64,000 bases of DNA from JAKEHZ01 sp035280505 (GTDB taxonomy: Bacteria; Acidobacteriota; Blastocatellia; RBC074): the NCBI GenBank assembly GCA_035280505.1, contig DATEFT010000635.1:1-64000 (forward strand), given 5' to 3'. The notes under the pieces are model-generated. The model searched no databases, was not told the DNA's origin, and saw only the letters and a list, made by a program, of their open reading frames with translations. Of the stretch, positions 54,558-61,766 are shown one piece after another. How positions within the stretch are numbered: position 1 is the stretch's first letter; every line of letters starts with the position of its first letter. The position numbers and the translations under genes were made by a program.

Positions 54558-55784
54558 ATCAAAGAGGCTATGAAAAAACTGCTTGCGACGATAGCCCTGC
54601 TGACACTGCTGGGAAGCGCGGTCTTTGCCGATACCCTCTATTTAAAGAACGGCAGCGTCCTCAAAGGAACGTTCATCGGGTATGAGAACGGCGAGTTCGT
54701 CTTCGAACTCGGCAGCGGCCGCCGGGTTAATTTCCCGGCCGGCGAAGTCTCGCGAGTGGCGCTCGATCGCGATTACTCCGGCAACAGCGGCGGCGGCAGT
54801 GTGGGCAACAGTGGTTCCGACCGTGGCGATTCAGGGAGGCCGATTCTCACCCGCCGCGGGACCGAACGCCGGAGCCCGGATCCGAGCGATTCTGACAGCG
54901 TCGACTCGCTCCCGCCCCCGGAACGGCCGGCCGAACGGCCGGCTGAACGACCGGATCGGAGCGGCAGCGTGCTGTCGCGCGGCGGCGGCAGATCGTCTTC
55001 GTCGCCGGGATCGACCTCTTCGGTGGAAGTGAAGTTGGAAGGCCAGTGGGTCCGTTCCCAGGTGCAGGTCTCGCGCGGTCAGCGCGTGCGGGTTGACGCC
55101 GGCGGAACCATCTACCTCGACGGGCGGACGCCTACCGGCCCCGATGGATTGAGCGGCCGCCGCGATCCCGAGGCCCCGCTGCCCAATGAGAACGACGGGG
55201 CGTTGATCGCCGCGATCGGTCAAGACCCGAACTCTCCATCGATCCTGATTGGACGCTCGAATGAGTTCACGGCGGACCGGGACGGAGTGCTCTACTTCAC
55301 GGTCAATCACTGGGAGACTCAGGGCGCGCGCGGAGCGTTCAACGTCAATGTCTCCGTGAGCCGCGGCAGCGGCCGCAGCGAGAGTTCCGAAGCCTCCGGA
55401 CAGCAACAAGGGGCGCGTGAACGCACGATCACCGTCCAGAGCAATCAGCCCTGGACCGATACCGGAATCGATGTCGAACCGAATATGACGTTCGAGATTG
55501 TGGCTGAGGGCCAGATCGATCTCGGCAACCGCCAGGCCAGCGGCCCGGACGGCAATCGCGATGCGATCGTCAGATCGGCGAACTACCCGCTGCCGGGCGA
55601 GGGCGTCGGCGCCTTGATCGGCAAGATCCGCTATCGAAACGGCCGCGACTCGAACCTGGTCTTCATCGGTTCCCGCGGAACTCCCACGACCGAGCAGAAC
55701 GAATACGGGCGTCTCCTCCTCGGGATCAACGACGACAACCTGCGCGATAATCGCGGCTCGTATACCGTCAGAATCAGATGGTAG
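54555..55784 (+). CDS. Exported protein with two PA-IL-like (galactose-binding lectin) domains
   Basis: The 409-residue protein has a signal peptide (about 6-22, ending VFA), a small domain DTLYLKNGSVLKGTFIGYE resembling a surface beta module, a Ser/Arg/Pro-rich linker (about 75-160) with PAERPAERPDRSG repeats, and two similar beta domains (about 160-275 and 290-409). Each has a DGALIAAIG or GVGALIGKI core and a final Gly-rich Ca-site-like LGINDDNLRDNRGSYTV. This resembles the LecA/PA-IL fold of Pseudomonas, which binds galactose. It probably binds surface glycans. The start at 54555 is chosen for the TGATG overlap; the Met at 54570 also fits. It is convergent with ldcA. Confidence 0.7.
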   Translation: MIKEAMKKLLATIALLTLLGSAVFADTLYLKNGSVLKGTFIGYENGEFVFELGSGRRVNFPAGEVSRVALDRDYSGNSGGGSVGNSGSDRGDSGRPILTRRGTERRSPDPSDSDSVDSLPPPERPAERPAERPDRSGSVLSRGGGRSSSSPGSTSSVEVKLEGQWVRSQVQVSRGQRVRVDAGGTIYLDGRTPTGPDGLSGRRDPEAPLPNENDGALIAAIGQDPNSPSILIGRSNEFTADRDGVLYFTVNHWETQGARGAFNVNVSVSRGSGRSESSEASGQQQGARERTITVQSNQPWTDTGIDVEPNMTFEIVAEGQIDLGNRQASGPDGNRDAIVRSANYPLPGEGVGALIGKIRYRNGRDSNLVFIGSRGTPTTEQNEYGRLLLGINDDNLRDNRGSYTVRIRW

Positions 55785-55809
55785 TGAGGAAAGCCTGGAG
55801 ACCTTTCGA

Positions 55810-55855
55810 AACCGCGAAAGACGCGAAAATCACTAAATTCGCGTCTTTCGCGGTT
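55810..55855. terminator. Perfect 18-bp CGCGAAA-family hairpin between convergent genes
   Basis: AACCGCGAAAGACGCGAA (55810-55827) and TTCGCGTCTTTCGCGGTT (55838-55855) pair over 18 bases with a 10-base loop. It lies 25 bases after the lectin stop and 26 bases before the LD-carboxypeptidase stop. It is the best-preserved copy of the family and is placed as a bidirectional terminator, although no long T run follows. Confidence 0.7.
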
Positions 55856-55881
55856 GATCAACCGATCTTCTCGACCAGATC

Positions 55882-56835
55882 TTAACTCACCGCGGACTCA
55901 TCAATCCTCAATCTGGCCTGATCGATCTCGAGCGTGGCCCTGACTCCGAGGGGCAGGGTCAGGTTGCCGTGCGGGCTGTGGCCGCTGGGCATGCCGAAGA
56001 GCACCGGCACCCTCAAATCGGCGGTACATTCGGCCAGGACGTCCTGAATGCGATAGCCCTGATCGGCATGTTGGATGCAATCCAGCATCTCGCCAAAGAC
56101 GATCCCGCGAACTTCCGTGAACTTTCCGGCCCATCTCAGTTGTTGCAGCATCCGATCGATGGCGAAGGGTTTGGTCCCGGTGTCTTCGAGAAAGAGGATC
56201 GAGTCCCGGGTCTCGAGTTCATCGGGCGTGCCCATCAAGGCGGAGATCAACGAGAGACACCCGCCCAGCAATCGCCCACTCACCGGGCGCCCGTCTCCGG
56301 CGTGCAAGACTTCGGTCCCGGAGGCCATGATCTCGCCGACGGGCGTGGTTTGCGTGATGGACCGGATCAAGGTTTCACGATCGTAGTGATCTTCGCCGCC
56401 GGCCAGATCCTTGGCGACCATGGGCCCGTGAAAGGTCACCCAGTTGAATCGCCGGTGGAGATAGAGATGCAGGGCCGTCAAATCGCTGTATCCGATAAAG
56501 ATCTTCGGGTTCGAGCGGAGTTCGCGGTCGTCGAGCAGACCGAAGAGCCGCATCATCCCGTATCCGCCGCGCGCGGCCCACACGGCTTTGACCTCCGGAT
56601 CGCGGAAAGCCTCCATCAACTCCCGGGCGCGACGCTCGTCGCTGCCCGCAGTGTACCGGTCTTTCGAGAGAATGCTCTCGGCAGACTTCACCCGAAAGCC
56701 CAGCCGCTCCAGTTCCGCGACGCCGCGCGCCAGATAGTCGGACTTGAGATTGCTCGCCGGAGCGACCACGGCCACCGTCTCGCCTCTCCGCAGGGCTCCG
56801 GGCTTGATGATTTGAGGAATTTGAATTGTCGACAT
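55882..56835 (-). CDS. ldcA: LD-carboxypeptidase (S66 family)
   Basis: The 317-residue protein has the S66 serine-peptidase pattern: VAVVAPAS near the start, ARGGYGMMRLF (about 88-98), the nucleophile S117 in IGYSDLTALH, a Glu in LFLEDTG and the His in GMPSGHSPHG. It removes the terminal D-Ala from the murein tetrapeptide during cell-wall recycling. No signal peptide is visible, which fits the cytosolic recycling enzyme. It has no clear operon partner. Confidence 0.92.
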   Translation of the reverse strand: MSTIQIPQIIKPGALRRGETVAVVAPASNLKSDYLARGVAELERLGFRVKSAESILSKDRYTAGSDERRARELMEAFRDPEVKAVWAARGGYGMMRLFGLLDDRELRSNPKIFIGYSDLTALHLYLHRRFNWVTFHGPMVAKDLAGGEDHYDRETLIRSITQTTPVGEIMASGTEVLHAGDGRPVSGRLLGGCLSLISALMGTPDELETRDSILFLEDTGTKPFAIDRMLQQLRWAGKFTEVRGIVFGEMLDCIQHADQGYRIQDVLAECTADLRVPVLFGMPSGHSPHGNLTLPLGVRATLEIDQARLRIDESAVS

Positions 56836-57034
56836 ATGTCAAGTCTCGGCAATCGAAGTGGGCGCGGCGCCTGATCACACCCTCAATCCTTGCATCGGCG
56901 CGTGATCATCACCTATGATGCTCTCCATCTCTCATACACACTGGGCCAATTAGCCTCCAGCCAGTGATAAATCTTATTCGATTGTAACAGCAAGCTATCG
57001 TACTTGCTCTATACTTTTTTGAGGAGAAACCAAA

Positions 57035-57682
57035 GTGGAGATAGTTGATCGTGTGCGGGAACTGGGAATCATTCCCGTCGTCAGCATACCCAAGCTTGAA
57101 TATGCGTTGCCGCTCGCTGAAGCCCTGCTCAAAGGAGATTTGCCATGCGCCGAGATTACGTTCCGGACGGCGGCGGCGGCGGAATCGATCGCGGAGATTC
57201 GCGCCAAACATCCGGACTTATTTCTCGGCGCCGGCACCATCCTGACGCCCGAACAGGCGGAAGTCGCGCTCAACGCCGGAGCGCAGTTCATCGTCTCGCC
57301 CGGCACCAATCCGGCGGTGGTCGATTACTGCATCACGCAAGGCGTGACGATCTTTCCCGGCGTCTGCACCCCGACCGAGATCGAGATCGCGCTGGCCAAG
57401 GGCCTCGACGTCCTGAAATTTTTTCCGGCCGAGCAGATGGGCGGCGTGAAGTTCCTGCAGGCGATCTGCGCCCCTTACCGGCAGGTCCATTTCATTCCGA
57501 CCGGAGGAATCGATCCTCACAATCTGGGATCCTATCTGGCGCTGCCGCAGGTCATCGCTTGCGGTGGAAGCTGGATGGTCAACTCCGAATTGATGAGCAC
57601 CGGGCAGTTCGACCGAATCCAGGAACTGGCGAAAGAAGCCGTGAGGCTGGTGAAAGAGGAGAGAGAGAAAACCCATGCCTAG
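57035..57682 (+). CDS. eda: KDPG/KHG aldolase
   Basis: A 215-residue class I aldolase with E40 and R44 in CAEITFRT, GAGTIL, VSPGTNPAV, PGVCTPTEIE, Schiff-base lysine K128 in VLKFFPAE, and PTGGI. It cleaves 2-keto-3-deoxy-6-phosphogluconate to pyruvate and glyceraldehyde 3-phosphate and can also act on 4-hydroxy-2-oxoglutarate. TTGAGGAG precedes the ATG. The gene overlaps the following sugar kinase by 8 bases, giving the two-step route from 2-keto-3-deoxygluconate to central metabolism. Confidence 0.93.
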   Translation: MEIVDRVRELGIIPVVSIPKLEYALPLAEALLKGDLPCAEITFRTAAAAESIAEIRAKHPDLFLGAGTILTPEQAEVALNAGAQFIVSPGTNPAVVDYCITQGVTIFPGVCTPTEIEIALAKGLDVLKFFPAEQMGGVKFLQAICAPYRQVHFIPTGGIDPHNLGSYLALPQVIACGGSWMVNSELMSTGQFDRIQELAKEAVRLVKEEREKTHA

Positions 57683-58775
57683 CCTGAAGCTCAAATCGAA
57701 AGATCAATGCAGGTGGGATCTGGTGGCGCTCGGCGAAGTCATGCTCCGGCTCGATCCGGGCGAGGGGCGCATCCACACCACCCGCGAGTTCAAAGCCTGG
57801 GAGGGCGGCGGCGAATACAATGTGGCGCGTGGACTGAAGAGGTGCTTCGGCCTGGAGACGGCGGTGGTGACGGCGTTCGCCGACAATCCGGTCGGCCGGC
57901 TGATTCAAGATCTGATCTACCAGGGAGGAGTCGATCAATCGCATGTGAAATGGGTCAAGTACGACGGCGTCGGACGCACGGTGCGAAACGGCCTCAATTT
58001 CACGGAGCGCGGTTTCGGAGTCCGTGCCGCGCTCGGTTGTTCGGATCGCGGGCAGACCGCCGCCTCGCAGCTCAAACCGGGAGAGATCGACTGGGAACGG
58101 ATCTTCGGCCGCGAAGGCGCGCGCTGGTTTCATTGCGGCGGCATCTTCTGCGCGCTCTCGGAGACGACGCCCCTGGTGGCCACAGAGGCGATGGAAGCCG
58201 CCAGACAATACGGAACCGTCATCTCTTACGACCTCAACTATCGAGACTCGCTCTGGAGATCGATCGGCGGTCAGGCGCGGGCCCGAGAGGTCAATCAGGC
58301 GCTGGCGCCGCTGATCGACGTCATGATCGGCAACGAAGAAGACTTTACCGCAGCCCTGGGGTTCAAGGTCGAGGGGTTGGATGAACATCTTTCGAACCTG
58401 GATCCCGGCAATTTCCGGAAGATGATGGAACGCGCCGTTCAGGAGTATCCGAATTTCCAGGTCGTGGCCACCACGCTCCGCAATGCCAAAACCGCCACGA
58501 TCAACGACTGGAGCGCCGTCTGTTTCCACCAGAACGAACTCTACCAGGCCCCCCTGCGCGAGGATCTGGAGATCTTCGATCGCGTCGGCGGGGGCGATTC
58601 ATTCGCCTCGGGGCTGATCTACGGCTTCCTGACCGATCAAGGCGCGCAGCGCGCGATTGAATACGGCGCCGCGCACGGCGCGCTGGCGATGACCACCCCC
58701 GGAGATACCTCCATGGTGACCCTGGCCGAGGTCGAGAGCGTGATGAAGGGCGGCGGCGCGCGCGTCAACAGGTAA
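57675..58775 (+). CDS. kdgK: 2-Keto-3-deoxygluconate kinase (PfkB family)
   Basis: The 366-residue sugar kinase has the PfkB features: GEVMLRLDPG near the start, the GGGEYNVARGLKRCFG ligand loop (about 44-59), YDLNYRDSLW and the catalytic DRVGGGDSFASG (302-313, D308). With the overlapping aldolase gene it is best read as 2-keto-3-deoxygluconate kinase. It phosphorylates the sugar acid derived from uronates such as galacturonate or pectin. A TCTAGA repeat copy follows directly after the stop. Confidence 0.88.
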   Translation: MPSLKLKSKDQCRWDLVALGEVMLRLDPGEGRIHTTREFKAWEGGGEYNVARGLKRCFGLETAVVTAFADNPVGRLIQDLIYQGGVDQSHVKWVKYDGVGRTVRNGLNFTERGFGVRAALGCSDRGQTAASQLKPGEIDWERIFGREGARWFHCGGIFCALSETTPLVATEAMEAARQYGTVISYDLNYRDSLWRSIGGQARAREVNQALAPLIDVMIGNEEDFTAALGFKVEGLDEHLSNLDPGNFRKMMERAVQEYPNFQVVATTLRNAKTATINDWSAVCFHQNELYQAPLREDLEIFDRVGGGDSFASGLIYGFLTDQGAQRAIEYGAAHGALAMTTPGDTSMVTLAEVESVMKGGGARVNR

Positions 58776-58776
58776 A

Positions 58777-58910
58777 AGAGAAGTCCAGAGAAGCCTGGAA
58801 AAGTCAAAAATCTATCTCGGAATCGCCCTTTGCGCCGGATAATTTCCAGGCTAAGTATCCGACTTCTCTAGACTTCTCTGGACTGTTCCCGACTTCTCTA
58901 GACTCCCCTA
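58777..58910. repeat. TCTAGA-family inverted repeat (copy 3)
   Basis: AGAGAAGTCCAGAGAAGCCTGG (start 58777) and later GACTTCTCTAGACTTCTCTG form the arms, with a second right arm GACTTCTCTAGACTCC near 58891-58906. The copy begins two bases after the kinase stop codon. The arms are more diverged than copies 1 and 2. Confidence 0.65.
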
Positions 58911-59044
58911 ATTGTCTGAAATAATTTTTGGCGAATCCGTCATATAAATTACACCGTCTGAGCCAACAGGCTGCTAGGATTAGTTGCTCAGGAAACAATT
59001 ATTCCCCTTGAGTGACGGATACCATTAAAAAGAGGAGAACATCG

Positions 59045-59578
59045 ATGATCAAGAAACGATTGATACTTCATCTAACCATTATCAGTTTGCTGGGGCTAAT
59101 TCCGGCATTTGCCGCGCCGGTCGGAGAGTTGCCGGAGGTGGGCAAGGCGGCGCCGGAATTCAGTCTCAAGACCGATGCGGGGAAGGACGTGAATTTGAAG
59201 GATTATCGCGGTAAATGGGTAGTCCTCTACTTCTATCCGAAGGACTTCACTTCCGGGTGCACGGTTCAAGCACGGAATTTCCAGAAAGACCTGGCGGCAT
59301 ATCAACAGGCCAACGCCGTCATTTTAGGGGTCAGCGTCGACACGGTTGAATCGCACAAAGGGTTCTGCGAAAAAGAGGGATTGAACTTCACGCTGCTGGC
59401 GGATACCGAAACCAAGGTCTCGGCTTCCTACGGTTCGCTGAACGACAACAAGCTCTCCGCGCGCAATACCTTCATCATCGATCCGGAAGGAAAAGTGGTC
59501 AAGGTCTTCCCGAAGGTCAGCGTGGCGAAGCACAGCGAGGAAGTTCTGGCGGCCCTGGCGGAGTTACAGAAGAAGTAA
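59045..59578 (+). CDS. Exported peroxiredoxin (BCP/PrxQ type)
   Basis: This 177-residue thiol peroxidase has a signal peptide (about 1-23, ending AFAA), then the thioredoxin fold with the peroxidatic Cys C72 in SGCTVQARNF and a likely resolving Cys C108 in KGFCEKEGLNF. It reduces hydrogen peroxide and organic peroxides using a thioredoxin-like partner. Most BCP proteins are cytosolic, so a secreted copy implies an extracytoplasmic thiol source. An in-frame ATG at 59012 is upstream, but GAGGAG 7 bases before 59045 and the signal peptide favour 59045. Confidence 0.85.
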   Translation: MIKKRLILHLTIISLLGLIPAFAAPVGELPEVGKAAPEFSLKTDAGKDVNLKDYRGKWVVLYFYPKDFTSGCTVQARNFQKDLAAYQQANAVILGVSVDTVESHKGFCEKEGLNFTLLADTETKVSASYGSLNDNKLSARNTFIIDPEGKVVKVFPKVSVAKHSEEVLAALAELQKK

Positions 59579-59611
59579 CCGAGCCACCGTCGATGGAGTT
59601 GCTGTCAAACG

Positions 59612-59656
59612 AAAGCCCCGGAATAATCGTTCGATTTTCGATTATTCCGGGGCTTT
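59612..59656. terminator. Perfect 18-bp bidirectional terminator
   Basis: AAAGCCCCGGAATAATCG (59612-59629) and CGATTATTCCGGGGCTTT (59639-59656) form an 18-bp perfect stem with a 9-base loop, with AAA on the left and TTTTT on the right. This suits termination in both directions, between the peroxiredoxin and the DksA-like gene. Confidence 0.92.
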
Positions 59657-59682
59657 TTCTATCGGCCCCGGTTCACCGAGAG

Positions 59683-60048
59683 CTATTCTTCATCGTTAAG
59701 CAGACCGCGTTCCTGGAGTTCCTGGCAGGTGATGCAGTAACGAACCCAGGGTAGAGCCTCCAAGCGTTTCGGCTGAATTTCATTGCCGCAATTGGCGCAG
59801 ACGCCGTATTCTTCGTCGTCGATCCGCTGGAGAGCCTCTTCGATCTGCGTGAGGATGAGCCGGTCGTTGGTCGACTGGCTGAAGAGTAGTTCTTTGGTGT
59901 AGGAGTTTGAAGCTTTGTCAGCCGGATCTTGCGTAGCTTCGATGTCGGCTTCGCGTCCATAGTCCTCATTGCGTCCGACCACGCCAATCAGAGCCGAACG
60001 CTCTTCGACCAGACGGTCACGGTAAGTTTTCAGTTTCTTTTTTTCCAT
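59683..60048 (-). CDS. DksA/TraR-type zinc-finger protein
   Basis: A 121-residue protein with a coiled-coil N-terminal half (about 1-75) and a C4 zinc finger CANCGNEIQPKRLEALP with YCITC (about 83-107). Proteins of this type bind the RNA polymerase secondary channel and change its response to nutrient stress or ppGpp. It is shorter than E. coli DksA (151 residues), and the conserved acidic tip pair of the DksA coiled coil cannot be placed with certainty. It follows rlmH after 112 bases that contain an interleaved inverted repeat. Confidence 0.9.
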   Translation of the reverse strand: MEKKKLKTYRDRLVEERSALIGVVGRNEDYGREADIEATQDPADKASNSYTKELLFSQSTNDRLILTQIEEALQRIDDEEYGVCANCGNEIQPKRLEALPWVRYCITCQELQERGLLNDEE

Positions 60049-60076
60049 CTACTCTTCTCCTCATCAAGAGATCGGC

Positions 60077-60146
60077 GGCAAGTGACGGCTAACAGTGACG
60101 AGTGTTCGATGCCTGAAATGTCACTTGCCACGCTTCACTCGTCACT
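60077..60146. repeat. Two interleaved inverted repeats between rlmH and the DksA-like gene
   Basis: GGCAAGTGAC (60077-60086) is complementary to GTCACTTGCC (60120-60129), and AGTGACGAGTG (60094-60104) to CACTCGTCACT (60136-60146). The arms follow the order a, b, a', b', so both stems cannot form as simple nested hairpins; together they would be a pseudoknot. The a and b words share GTGAC, so this may simply be a degenerate repeat array. Confidence 0.5.
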
Positions 60147-60160
60147 CTAGGGGGTTGAAG

Positions 60161-60628
60161 TTAAAACTTGTGATAAGGCCATCCTGCCAACAACGTAAAA
60201 GCGCGATAGAGCTGCTCAGATAAAAAAACGCGCGCCAGTTCATGCGTCAACGTCATCTTCGAGAGAGCCATTCTCAAGTCTGCACGATCCTTAACTTTCT
60301 GGCTGACGCCGGCGAACCCTCCGATCACGAAGGCCAACCGCTTGATCCCGACCCGCTGCTTGGTCCCGATCAACTCAGCCAATTCTGGCGATGAAAGTTC
60401 CCGGCCGTCTTCATCAAGCAAGATTACAAAGTCATCACGCTCGATCGCGGCGAGGATCCGGGCGCCCTCGGCCTCTACGACACGCCTCTTATCGGCTTCA
60501 CCTTTGGGCTCCTTTAACTCGCCCACCTCCAGCGTGACGAAATGTTCCATCCTCTTCAAATAACCGTCAATCAACGCCGCACAATGGCGATCCTTGGTTC
60601 TACCTATCCAGACGATGTGAAGACGCAT
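60161..60628 (-). CDS. rlmH: 23S rRNA (pseudouridine-1915 N3)-methyltransferase RlmH
   Basis: A 155-residue SPOUT methyltransferase with MRLHIVWIGRTKD at the start, LLDEDGRELSSPELAELI in the centre, FVIGGFAGVS as the knot glycine loop and RAFTLLAGWPYHKF at the C-terminus. It methylates pseudouridine 1915 of 23S rRNA using S-adenosylmethionine. The family Met at 60628 is used; an earlier Met (60652) would overlap the end of the rsfS region. It follows rsfS closely, a very common bacterial order. Confidence 0.93.
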   Translation of the reverse strand: MRLHIVWIGRTKDRHCAALIDGYLKRMEHFVTLEVGELKEPKGEADKRRVVEAEGARILAAIERDDFVILLDEDGRELSSPELAELIGTKQRVGIKRLAFVIGGFAGVSQKVKDRADLRMALSKMTLTHELARVFLSEQLYRAFTLLAGWPYHKF

Positions 60629-60654
60629 CCGGTCACGGACTCCACGTCGCACCC

Positions 60655-61068
60655 TTAAAGTTCGACTTTTTCAGCGTCGCGCCACAATCGTTCGAGATCG
60701 TAGAAGCGGCGTGACTCTTCGGTGAAGATGTGAACGATGAAAGCCCCATAATCGATCAGGATCCATTCCCCGCTGTTGTAGCCTTCGGTATTGAGCGGGC
60801 GGACGCCGGAGAGTTTCAACTGCTCGACGATCGCATCGGCGATGGCCTGAGTCTGCCGCGTCGAACTCCCCGAACAGATCATGAAGTAATCGGTAAATTC
60901 CGTGATGGCTGACAGCCGAAGCAGCAGCAGATCCTGCGTCTTCTTCTCTTCGGCGGCGGCCGCGGCCAGTTTGACCTGCTCAAAGATCTGCTGGTCCTCG
61001 GGAGCGAGAACAGCGGTCCCGGTCAACTGTTCGTTCTGCGCAATTTCTTCGTTTAGGACTTTTGACAT
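60655..61068 (-). CDS. rsfS: Ribosome silencing factor RsfS
   Basis: The 137-residue protein has the RsfS domain (about 30-135) with ITEFTDYFMICSGSSTRQTQ, LNTEGYNSGEWILIDYG and FYDLERLWRDA. It binds uL14 and blocks subunit joining under low nutrients. It overlaps nadD by 16 bases at its start and is read in the same minus-strand set. An extra N-terminal tail of about 28 residues is longer than usual. Confidence 0.93.
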   Translation of the reverse strand: MSKVLNEEIAQNEQLTGTAVLAPEDQQIFEQVKLAAAAAEEKKTQDLLLLRLSAITEFTDYFMICSGSSTRQTQAIADAIVEQLKLSGVRPLNTEGYNSGEWILIDYGAFIVHIFTEESRRFYDLERLWRDAEKVEL

Positions 61069-61763
61069 TCAGACTTCCGATACAACCCGTATTTGACGAG
61101 ATAGGCGGCAACCGCCGGCGGAACCAGCCCCTCGATGGCTGCTCCCCGCGCGGCAGCTTCGCGCACATTTGTAGCCGACACATCGACCTCTATGTAATCA
61201 GTTAAATAGATCCGGGGCCATGCCAATGTTTCATCGGACGGAAACCGTCCCCCCCGCAGATCCACGACTCTCGCCCGTAATTCGGGCGTCAGCCGCGAAA
61301 CCACGCTCTGATCCTGACCATACCCCGGACGGGTGGCGACTATCACATCGTATTCGCTCAGGATCCGTTCGTATTCATGCCAAGTCATCACGTCTTTAAA
61401 CGAATCCTCTCCCATGACAAAGAACAATCGAACCTCGGGATTCTCGCTCTGCAATCTCTGCAGCGTCTCGACCGTGTAGGGGCGGGACGGCGCCTCCAGT
61501 TCAACGCTGGAGACGAACATTCTGGGCGATTGAGCCGTCGCCAGAATCAACATCGCCAGGCGATGATACGGCGAACTGATCAGGTGCCCCCGTTTATGAG
61601 GGGGCACATAAGCAGGAACGAAAAGCAGCCGATCCATTGCAAAAGCCCGTAAGACCGCCTCGGCGACCTGCCAATGGCCGTTGTGCATCGGATCGAACGT
61701 GCCGCCATAGACGCCGACGCGTTTCTCCAAAGCTTCCTCGCTCAGCTCGATTCCATCGCCCAT
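61053..61763 (-). CDS. nadD: Nicotinate-nucleotide adenylyltransferase
   Basis: The 236-residue protein has the nucleotidyltransferase motif GGTFDPMHNGHW (about 20-31), FVPAYVPPHK, SSVELEAPSRPYTVETL and the C-terminal SATNVREAAARG (about 198-209). It joins ATP and nicotinate mononucleotide to deamido-NAD in NAD synthesis. It starts 3 bases after the obgE stop. The chain is slightly longer than the E. coli enzyme. Confidence 0.93.
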   Translation of the reverse strand: MGDGIELSEEALEKRVGVYGGTFDPMHNGHWQVAEAVLRAFAMDRLLFVPAYVPPHKRGHLISSPYHRLAMLILATAQSPRMFVSSVELEAPSRPYTVETLQRLQSENPEVRLFFVMGEDSFKDVMTWHEYERILSEYDVIVATRPGYGQDQSVVSRLTPELRARVVDLRGGRFPSDETLAWPRIYLTDYIEVDVSATNVREAAARGAAIEGLVPPAVAAYLVKYGLYRKSECQKS

Positions 61764-61766
61764 CGC

